Assembly: GCA_903813345.2 (NCBI GenBank)
Contig: CAIIXF020000009.1
Span: forward strand, 13,530,347-13,590,346
Direction of reading: 5' to 3'
DNA from: Owenia fusiformis
Lineage: Eukaryota > Annelida > Polychaeta > Sabellida > Oweniidae
Length of the DNA stretch: 60,000 bases
The notes beneath the pieces are model-generated. The model did not search any database and was not told the DNA's origin. It was given only the letters and a program-made list of their open reading frames with translations. Each line of letters opens with the position of its first letter. Position 1 is the first letter of the stretch. Shown here one piece after another: positions 22,277 to 34,200 of this stretch. The position numbers and the translations under genes were made by a program.

Positions 22277-25200
22277 TTACGCAATGGAATTTTGCCTGGT
22301 GTTGCCTAGCAATGGTTGTATTGGATTTTCTTCATCTTCATCAATTTCATCATGGCCTATACCATTAATGCACTTTTCTTCATCTTAAAATGAAAACACA
22401 ATTTCCAAAACAAAAGTTATACAAGGGTTTTTTGAGTTTCACCAAAACGTTTGTATTAATCAAATAGAGAACTAAGTCTTGAACTGGAGTATGCACATGT
22501 AAGCCCCAGTCTTTTTCATACAATGCCTAGGTTTGGTCTGGTCTGGGGAGTTTTGTAGTTTTCTTCATGGCGGAAAAGTTGTAGCAAAACAAAATTATAA
22601 ATTGTTTTGTCTTAAGGCAGTTGCTCTGCTCTTAAATGCAGAACTGAGTACTACTAACTATTATCTGAATAAGACCATGAAACAGTTTTGATGCTAAGAT
22701 CAAATGACCCCCAAAATAGATGTCATAGGTTTGAACGTGAAATAAATGATAGTTACACATGAATTGAAAGCATAGAATTCTTCTGATTAGGTAGCTGGGT
22801 TTTGTTTGACCTATTCTTAGTACCCTTATTGGGTATAGTATAGGCTTGATCAAAGGATTATCTCACCTATTCTTAGTACCTTTATTGGGTATAGTATAGG
22901 CTTGATCAAAGGATTATCTCATCTATTCTTAGTACCCTTATTGGGTATAGTATAGGCTTGATCAAAGGATTATCTCACCTATTCTTAGTACCCTTATTGG
23001 GTATAGTATAGGCTTGATCAAAGGATTATCTCACCTATTCTCAGTAACCTTATTGGGTATAGTATAGGCTTGATCAAAGGATTATCTCACCTATTCTCAG
23101 TACCATTATTATCCCAACGAACGAAGTTCAGTAGGGATATAGTGAAGCCCTCCGTCCGTCAGTCAGTCCGTCCGTCCGTCCGTCCGTCCGTCCGTCTGTC
23201 CGTCCGGAAGATAATTCAAATACTAGAAGACAGACTTTCTTCATATTTAGCGGAAAGATGTGTATTGGTGAATAGTTTTACGCAAAAACTGACCCCCAGG
23301 GGCCCTGTATGGGCGGTCAGGAAAACAGAGATTTTCGCTAATTTTTAGATCTTTCTGAAGTATAGCTTTATTATACTCATATGAAAGGCAATTAAGAGTA
23401 GATTGCAAATATTGTATCTTTTTTCTGATTCGAGCCTCGTAAAATTCAAAATGGCCGTCTAATGTATGATTACGCAATAATTTTTCGATCCCTTCAAAGT
23501 ATGGCTATATTATACTCATATTGAAGGAATTTTGGAGTAGATCACAATTATGGTATTATTTTTCAGATTTGTACCTCAGAAAATTCAAAATGGCTGCTTT
23601 GCAGGAATTCGCAATTCTAAAATCTAATTTTTTCAATTTTAACCAAAGTAATGAGTATAATTGATTGGAATTCAGTAATTGATATTTTGTTCGTTGGGAT
23701 TTGCTACTCCGCGGAGTTGCCGTTATCTAGTTGGGTATAGTATAGGCTTGATCAAATGATTATCTCACCTATTCTTAGTACCCTTATTGGGTATAGTATA
23801 GGCTTGATCAAAGGATTATCTCACCTATTCTCAGTACTATTATTGGGTATAGTATAGGCTTGATCAAAGGATGATCTCACCTATTCTTAGTACCCTTATT
23901 GGGTATAGTATAGGCTTGATCAAAGGATTATCTCACCTATTCTCAGTACCATTATTGGGTATAGTATAGGCTTGATCAAAGGTTTATCTCACCTATTCTT
24001 AGTACCCTTATTGGGTATAGTATAGGCTTGATCAAGGGATTATCTCAAACTCAGTCTTTAGATTGAGCTCTCTTTTAAAGAAGCAAAATTAAGAAGGGAA
24101 GTTGCCTCATACACAGATAGTAGGAATTAAAATATTAACCTGGCAAGGTTGAGAAATCAGCAGCTTCCTCTGTAGTATTGGCACTTCTGAAGCCTGGAAT
24201 ATCTGCCTTTAATAAAACATCCAACACCTGAATCTGCAATTGGGGGAGTTAAAGGTTAGAGCATGTATTATAAACTGCATACAAATATCTAAGACTCGTA
24301 TGTTCCATACTTTAGAACATTTACTTGGCCAATCGCATTCGTTGATGCATTCATTCGTTATAGTCTATAATATCTGTAAAATTGAAATGAGAGTCAAGGG
24401 CATGAAGTGACTTGACAATATAACATAGTATTCTGTATAAATAGATTGTAAATGAATTATATTTCTATTTACTGTCCTAAAAACATGTACAATGTAGTCT
24501 AATAGAGGTTGCCTTTGGATTGCCAAACTTATGAAAGGGACATTGCAGATGTTAACCCACAAAGAAAGTCAGATTAAAAAGCCAGAATATCTGCAAGATT
24601 AAGTTCCAAACAAGTTTTTCTGAAGGTCAGCAATTCAAACACGAGAATGCTAGCCCCAGAGATGTACTTTTCAGGTAATTCAGCCACTTCAATAATAATC
24701 CAATCCCTACTCTAATGCCTTACCTGTACACATGAGAAAACAACACTGCACTTTTTCCTTTTCAATTCACCAATCACTCCCTCTATACCCTAAAACAGAA
24801 CAACAAAATCAAGTCAATGAGAAAATACTGAAACATATTCATCTAGTATAGGGTTATATAGTTCCAGGTTCTTGCCACTGAATAGCAATATTCTAATATG
24901 AGTGGATGCTTTGGTTTGTATTTTTAGTATTTTTTACACACAGTTTTTTGAAAGCCTATCTCTAGGATTCATCTGGTATATGATCAGACTAACCTGTATC
25001 GTTGTATAGTCTATTGCAGATATGTGGGAACAATCAATAACTACCATCTTTGGTGGCCCTGAAAATTTGAAAACACAAATCCTATTACTTTTGGGGTTAT
25101 TGGCTTTGTTTTGCAATAGTCCAATTAAAAGGTGGTTCTTAGTGTTTGTCTTTCCTATCATTACTGTTCATTGACATGATATCTATATACAATTGGTATT

Positions 25201-28200
25201 GTATTTTCCACATTGGATGAGGATTTCTATTTAGTAAGCAAGGTGAAGTTAAAACAAAAATATGAATGTTGATCACAGATTTTCTTTAAACATAATCAAT
25301 TTGTTTGTGACTAAAATATAAAAGAGCTTGTATTGTGTGATTCCTGTTCAAATGAAACATATTTAACATAAGAAGTACAGTGTACTTAAAATAAGATATT
25401 GTACATATCCTTGAATTAAGATATTTAACTTTCGATAGAATACGATTCAAATATACATGTACATATATGACAACTGTTTGTTTATTTGAATGCTCTACCT
25501 TCATAAGAATATCCCTCAATTTGTTCCATGATATATTCTGTGCCAGGGAACATGAGTCCCTGGTTTGGCTGTAGAATGACAATATCCCTTGATGTCTCAG
25601 GACGGAGGGTAACCTATAATATGACATTCAACTAATCAGATTTTTTAATCATAGAATTTATATTACACATTACAGTAGAACCTGCTAAGTGGAACACCTC
25701 CGTAAGTGGAACACCTCGCAAGTGGAACGCTTTTTCAAAGTCCCGTTTTAAAAACCCATTGACTAATTGAACCTCTGTAAGTGGAACACCTCCAAACTTG
25801 AACAGTGAACACACCATATTGAAAAATTAACCTGCTAAGTGGAACAGTCAATTTTCCATAAATTTCAATATTGATACTTATGTAAACAGAATTAACCTCC
25901 TACAGTGATATCTGGGTATGAAAACAGGTAATAACGTGATAATTGGCAAATTAGGATTACCATATAGCAAATTGGATTAACCTCCTGTAGAGATCAACAT
26001 GTGATGCTACGACTAATTAAATTGATTATTAGCAAATAAGAATTTCATAAGATTATCATTCATCAAATTGGATTAACCTCCTGTAGAGATGGACATGTGA
26101 TGCTACCTCTAATTAATACCCCTTGCTGTTTGTTTCAAACTTGATAAGTAAGATTAAGAATGTCGGTTAAAAACAAATGAATTATTAGCAGTAGGAACAT
26201 TAAAACTTAATTGTCAAATCTTTTGTGCCTGAGACTGGCAGAATGAGGAGGATTAAGAATGTCAGAAAACATTTTTGGCAGAATGAGGAGGATTATGATT
26301 GTCGGATACCTTTTTGAGTAAAACAAATGGATAGTTAATGGTATAATGCTGCCCTGCAATGAATGGAGAATCATATTTCCGGTGAAACATAAAAACCCTA
26401 TATTTGATCTTGTATGTTCTTTAAATCCCCGCGAACCCAAAACCTCCGTAAGTGGAACAACTCCTAAGTGGAACGCTTTCTGGCAGAACGGAGGGTGTTC
26501 CACTTACACAGGTTCTACTGTACATTACTGAGCACTTGCAGTGGCTTTGCTACATGTATAGGCATTATCAGCCACTTGATTGACATTTGCAGGGTTAGTG
26601 CTAGGTGAAGAGAAAAGAAAAATGAGCTAGTCAGATTTTACAACAATGATATTTTACAGCAATAATTTTGATAACATGTTAAACTATATAGCTAGCTCAA
26701 ACATAAGCAATGGTTAGAGCAAATCACATTTGAACAAGAGTTTTGTATTGTTTTGGACAATACAAGTGGGACTTATGTATGGCTCTTATAATAAAAAATC
26801 CATATTTGATTTATTGATGATTTTGACAATAATCAGACTGGTTTAGACACCTACTTTGACTGTTGGTCGGGCCAGAGGATAGAGTACTATGAATAGAGTC
26901 ACGAGAATACCTATAAGGATTCCATACTGGAATAAAGTAAAGAGAAAACTATTTTACAATTTACAAGTGTGACACAGCCAAGTTAGGTGCAGGTATTTGA
27001 GTGAGAATCTACAGTTCTTGACAATACATATACTAATACTTGTAGATCATAAAACAAAATTGAAGAATAAACCTTTTATCAATTTTACTTTCTGTGACAT
27101 GACTCAATCTGTGTTATTTGTGGATAAATAATGGGGAAAATGCATGACAGACAGAAAGACAAGTATTTAAAAGGAACCAAGCAATGATAATTTTAATTAT
27201 AACATTTTACTTATCCCATGTAATTGCCAGTACTGCCAATTACTGCCTTGAGATAAAAAACACCTTTTCAGAGTTATAAAAGTAAAGTGTTCGATTGTCC
27301 CAAAACATCAACTGTAGTTTCAAAGTAACTTACTTCAATTCCTAGTGCAAATGAGAGCAGGAAAGTTATACCCAGTGGTATCAAATCCAATTCTGAAAGA
27401 AATGAGAACATAACATGCATACAACAATTCAAAACAGATGTACATGTATATCTGCAGGGAATTATCCTTTCAACAAAAAATAGTGATTTGTAGTCTTGAA
27501 TTTTGATAAACGCAGAAAACACAGTTTGTGACCTATTTTGACGACTTTACACCTTGAAAATATTACTATTTCTGAGGTCAGTAGGTCTTTTTTGATTAAG
27601 CTGACCAAAATTTGAATCCAAAAAATCAATTGGAAGGTCAAATCTTAATACTAAGGTCAAATTTGAATTACTTGAAACTTTTAGGCCTAGATGATTTAAA
27701 AAAAGATTTGGTCGAATTGAAGCAAGTTGAAAAATAACCTATTTTTACTAATTTTTTTACTTCAAATATCTCAGAATTGGAAAAATATTAATACTACAGG
27801 GTGGGCCAAAAAAAACGCCACTTTTTTTTCAAAATGCTATAACTTTTTTCATTTTTGATACAAAATCATAATTCACATACCAAATGAAACTTGAGGTTGT
27901 TATCTAGCCATTGATCATGAATTATACACTTTTACTTGTATAAAATATGTCACCAGCGTCTCACTTAAACATGTGGTGTGCCATGAGAAATAAGCATAAT
28001 TTGCATAATGTTCCTAAACTGATACGCCCTGATGACCGCAAGCTACCATATTCTCTGTATTTACCGCCCACTCTCTAATAAGCGCCCACCCCACTTCACA
28101 AAGTTCAAGAAACATCGAGGAATCAACAAGAATTGAAGAATATATCAGGAAAAAAATATTTCTCAAAATCCAGGAGCGGGCGATAATAGAGTACTTACCC

Positions 28201-31200
28201 TAAAACTGCTGTAAACACGACGCGTTTTGTAATTCTATGCATCCTCTCGATACATATCTATCGATGGGTGCTTCCCACACCATACCATGCTAATATTGTC
28301 TCCAAATAGTCCATAATGAATGAAGGAATTGTTCTTTATCGGCATTCAGAAATTTCAAAAGCTACTGCGCAGATGTTCTGCGCATGTCAAGGTCGTGAAC
28401 TTTCTGGTTTCTTTTTAATGTTTCTCGACTTTTACACGACTTTTGCACGAATAATGATGATCTCTCATCAAATTAGAAATAATGTATAACTTTAGATCGA
28501 TATCCAGCAGTCTCTAGTGGAAATATTGAAGGTAATCGGCGATAATGACAAAGTGGGCGTGCCGGAAATAAATTAGACATAGACGGGTCTTCAACCACTG
28601 TCAATATTGTCTAAGCGATCTTTACCGTATTCTCTCCAATAACAGCACTTGTCATATTATTATAAAAATATATGTTGAAGTAAATGCATTCTTGTCAAGA
28701 AAAATTGCCATACATGAAATTCCTCGGGATTTCTGATTTCTTTCATACATGGGCGCTTATTAGAATGGTCTAAATAATGTATTTTCAATTTTCTAAACGC
28801 CCTGGGCGCTAATTACAGAGAATACGGTAATAGCCTTAATTCAAACCCAAGTGAGTATAGGGCATGGGGAGGTCTCCAGGAGATGGTATGAAGGCACCCG
28901 ATCTAAAAAATTGCTTAACTAAAGCTGGCAATTAAGACACATTGAAAAAAATATAGCTAACATTTCATTGATACTGCTATATCAGCAAGGCGACTAAAAC
29001 TAAAATCTATCATCAAATGGGGTGGCGGACCAATTGAACTCCTCTTTTTAGATCAAATATAATCCCAGTTGAAGGACTCGTTACATTATATTATTACTAG
29101 GAACCCTTGGCACTATATAACTGCAAAATTTGGCGAATGTAGGTTGGAAAATAAAAAAGTTATAGTGTCTTGAAAAAAAGTGGCGTTTTTTTTGGCCCAC
29201 CCTGTATATTAAGCAATTTGTAGAAAATGCTTAAATCTAGTTACAATTTAATTCCCCTCAAGAAGTAATGAAATAAAAGGACAAACTTTGAGCTGAGAAA
29301 CTACAAAACCTGCCATTGACTTTATACATCAGAAAGTTTCCTGAAAATAAGTCCATACTTTTTGTCAAATGTGATGGTGAAGACACAAAAAACTGTAATT
29401 CCAAGAGCTTCGAAATTTGGCTTTTTGACATCAAAATTGGCAATTTCTTGGAAACAGGGTGAACTTGGAAAATGACAGGTCAAACAGGTCAAACTATGGA
29501 TATCCATAAAATATTAATGTGAATATGATTCAATAAGAATAGCAGTTTTAGCTTGTGCAACCAATCATGATGGATCGACAGCCGGACCAACTAGTCTGTC
29601 TCTTGAAAGCCCTTGGTCCGACCAACAAGATGAATGCCTTGTCAATCCCAAAGGCTCACTGTGTGAGTCGAAAATCATTTGCCATGCTTGTGCGGGAAAC
29701 TTGATTCTGCCTACCTTTTCAATTTCAAATTGTAATGTAATTCAAAAGAACTTACTTTTAACTTTCCATAGTTTCATGATTATCTTAAAGTCGACCATCT
29801 GAAGTACTGCAGATATGATGACTGCAGCCAGGGCAGACTGTGGAATGTAGTAGAAGGCAGGGGTAAGTACAGCTAGGGCCAGCAATATCAGACAACCTAG
29901 AAATATCAGAAGAGTACAGAAGATGTGATGACTCTCAGAGCTTGTGTCTAGGCAGAGCTGGGCAGATTTTAGGCATGGTTGTTATGTCTGATAACTGACT
30001 GTAGCTGGGTGAAATCAAGCGGCTTTCGGTAAGACACTGCTCATGTCTAGTATTGTGTAGTCCCATATGAAGGGTGACATTGAGCTAGGGATGGCCAAGG
30101 GAAGGTGTGCCAGTTTTTACAAGTTCAGTCAGGATTTTAACCTTCCCTATGAACAGACCCACCAATTTATGCCTAGCAGGTAATTTCATATTGGTTGGAG
30201 GGCTATCTAATTGGAATAGTGTTTTTCTCTCAGAAATACTCTCCTGCCATTTGTAGGGATATAAGAGAAGGCTAGAATTGGAAATAACATGAATGTTCAG
30301 ACAGAGGGACACATTCTCTATATCACCCAAACCTTGATGGGATAAATACACTGAATAAGACACCTTCATCTTGTGGAAAGTCGTTCTGGTACCAGGGGTT
30401 CTTATACTCCCTTTAATGTCAGTACATGGCGAGTTATTCATGTTAAAGGCAATGACTTACCTGTGAATATACCCCCTGCTGGTGTTTTTACTCCACTTTG
30501 AGAATTGACAGCTGTTCTGGAAATAAAACATTCAACAGGTCTCATAAATAGATGTACACTACATACAGACAAATCAAAATGTTGACTTTGATATTAGTGA
30601 GCTTAAACTTAGTAGAGCCTCCTAGCTTACAAATATTAGTAGAACTAACTGTACTTTTAAATAAATAAATACTTCTGCCAAATTAAGTAGACACCAAATT
30701 CCTCAGTAATTTTAATTCCATGCATAGTTTTTTTGGCATGTAAATAGTACCACTAGTGCATTGTAATATTTTCAAGTCCCTCTACTTATCCATTTGCAGT
30801 GTGAAAAAGGGTTGGCTTTGAAGATGTATAAAGTGAAGACATGCCTACTTACCTAGAGAAGCTTCCAGTTACAGGGTAGGCAGATACAAAAGAACCAAGA
30901 ATATTCGAGATGCCTATTGCAATCAACTCCTGGTTGGCATCAATTCTATAATTATTCTGCCGAGCTGGAAGAACAAAATAGCTACATACAGCAATACAAA
31001 CAACTAGAAGGACAATAACTGCCGTTTGCGTTGACTCATCTAAAATGTCTATTGAGCAGTGCTTAGACAGTTCTCTGGTCAAACCTATCTCGATTTTTTG
31101 GATGATGTTTTTAAGTTTCCACTTTCTCTTGAATTTGGGCGTATGCCATGGTGCAGCAGACTAACAGCGTAACTAATATTTATGGATTGCTGGGCGGATT

Positions 31201-34200
31201 TTCATCTTCCAACTTTTTATAATGAGACTTACCAAATGCTTTCCCAATGGCAATAGTTTCGACTAGACTGAGCAATGGCACTACTCCAAAGCCTATCCCT
31301 ATGTCCTGGAAATCAAGCAGAATCCTGAGTGTGTCATCAGAAGAGTCATGTTTTAATACAAAAGTCAAAATGGCTCAAACTCTATCCTCAAGTATCATTT
31401 CCAAACCAGAACAACGGCAAAGCCAAAGCGTAGCGAGTCCCATCGAACAGAAATGGCTGGCATTTTACAAACAAAATATATAGCAAATATCGTAAAATAA
31501 CACACATAAGAAAGGCCACCATTTTCAAAATGGTTGCTCACTAGCCAAGTTGTCATCAGAAGGAGTAATATGCTTTTAAGTAGCCACATATAAAAATTTT
31601 AAAAAATCGCCCACGCATACATGTAAATGCTGGCCATTTTTTAAAATGGCCGCCTACTACCCAAAATGTCAAAGGACAGTATGCAATCCTTACGAGTATT
31701 CACATATTAAATATGAACAAAATCACTCTATTACTTTTTGAATTATAATAAAAAATGTAAAATAACACACATAAAAATGGTGGCCATTTTTCAAAATGGC
31801 CCACTACTCCCCAAAATTAGACAATTTTTTTAGACAATGTGCCATGCTAAAAGTATTCACATATCAAATATGAACAAAATTGCTCCAAAACTTTTGGAGT
31901 TATAGCAAAAAAAGTAAAAATGACGGCCATTTTTAAATTCGCCACTTTCTACGCGAAGTGTCATGAGACAGTGTGCAAGGCTCATAAGTATTCACATATC
32001 AAATATGAACAAAATTGCTCCACTACTTTCCAAGTTATAGTAAAAAACATAAAAAATGGTGGCCATTTTTCAAATTGGCCGCCTACTACCAAAAGTGTCA
32101 TTAGACAGTGTGCCATGCTTATAGGATTCACATATAAAATATGAACAAAATCGTTCTACTACTTTTTGAGTTATAGTAAAAAATGTAAAATAACACACGT
32201 AAAAATGGCGGCCATTTTTCAAAATGGCCGCCTACAACCCAAAGTGTCATTAGACATTCGGCCATGCTTAAAGTATTCACATACCAAATATGAACAAAAT
32301 CGCTCCATTTTTAAATGAGCGGCCATTTTGAAAATTGGTTTTCAAGCAGAACTTCTACCCCCATTGGGTATATGTGTACAAAATATGAACAAAATCGGGT
32401 CAATGGTATTTGAGTTATTGCCCGGATGGACGGACGGACGTACATACGTACGGATGTACGTAGGTGGGACGGAAGGACGGACGGATGGACGGACGGACGG
32501 ACGGACGGATGGACAGACGGACGGAGGCATTCCGTATATCCCTCCGAACTCTGTTCGATGGGATAATAAATTATAAAATATTGAATAAAATATATGAGAG
32601 CTGATCAACTGGAAAGGAAGCATTTTTACATTTACACTTTTTATGTCCCAATTTCTTTTTTTACCATTCATGATGCATCATTCAATGAACTATTGTTTCT
32701 AAAATTGTAAAGGAAAATGGAGTTTGGATATTCCTACACCTTAAATTGATACTTACAGAAAATATTTGAGCAGTAGAGACAGTTGTACTGCCATTGTGCA
32801 AAGTGAAGTTAGGCAGTTGAAAGGTGGGCAGACCCTCTGGTAAAGGGCCCACAACGGAGAATGTGTCAAACCCCTGACTGATACAAGCCGCAGCTATAAG
32901 AGCACCTGATATCACAATTACTGCATTGCGGGCTGAAATAAACATGTAATCAATCAGAAAAATGGCAAAACCTAATTGTATTGACTATTTTCAAAATTTC
33001 TCATTTTTTGATATTTCACGATATAACTCCTTTTAAATGTACATTGTATGTAGTGCATTTCAAGTATTTCAAACTATAATTTGTTAATGTTTTTTCAAAA
33101 AATTTGAAAAATAACTTTTCTTTTGATCTTTCGCATCCCCCTGGCTACGCCCATGGGTGATAATGTTCTTTTTTGAAGCAGGGAAGTCAAAACATTACTA
33201 ATAGAAATCATAAGAAGCATTTGAAGATCATTTAGAACCATTTAAAATTCAATCCACAGCAAAATTTGAAATAAATTAAATTTTTACATGACAATGTCAG
33301 AGAACACACTTCCATTTTATAATCGATTATTTTACCGATCAAAAAATATGCTTATGAATTTGCCCGATATCTGCTTGCATATAGTATGTATATTTGTGTT
33401 GATTGTCAAATTGTCAAATTACAAAATAGGTACATGTAGGGTGAAGAATATGTCAAAGTCATTTGATCTTGTCCCAGAAGCAATATTTTGTCATTTCTAT
33501 CGCCAAGAAAAGTAACTAATGCACACCAAGATTATTGAGATTTCCAGCATCGATGTCTAATATTGGCGCGATACAAGCTAATACTTATATGGGTCAGTCT
33601 GATCATTATTTAGGCATACATGATACATAACCATACCTGTTCCAATGACCCAGATAAACTTGCGGGATATTTTCCGGCAAACTGGAATATCTTCTTCATT
33701 TTCATCTCCCCAATCTATTGATTTCATTTTCTGAAACAAACAGACATGGTACCTCCATTAAATAGCAAATCCTAATAAGAGTATTTTCTAAAATCATTAT
33801 GAATTTCTCGTTTTTTATTTGATTTGGGATATTTCGTTATCAAAAACATGAGACAATAAACATACTATTATACGCCTTCTTTTAATTTACCTACTTTTAA
33901 GCCAGCCAGTAGAATCAAACAAACAATACCCATTATGAGATCTGCTATTCTGAAATAGAAAACAACATATCTGACCTCTTTATATCTTTACCCTAACTAC
34001 ATAACAGTGAAACCTGTAAAGTAGAACTACTCTAGAAATCGAACACCTTTGTTACTGGAACACTTTTCAAAATCCAAAGACTAACTGACTTATTGTTAAA
34101 TAGACCTCTTTAAGTGGAACACCTCCCAAGTGGAACACTTATCAAAGGTATCTAAGGTGTTCCACTTAGACAGGTTTGACAGTACAGTACAATAGTACCT

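Larger units (their letters stand above)
27490..29670 (-). mobile_element. GGCTCAC-type repeat, split by a nested mariner-like element
   Basis: Inverted relative of 16466-17430. The right end is GGCTCACTGTGTGAG (about 29651). Homologous text resumes on both sides of 27797-29204. It lies in the SLC26A11 intron between coding exons 12 and 13. Confidence 0.6.

Noticed and set aside
23070-23348. Frame with (RPSV)n repeats
   Set aside because: Translation of a (TCCG)n microsatellite inside the pearl-like element; likewise 16489-16707 and 32328-32671.
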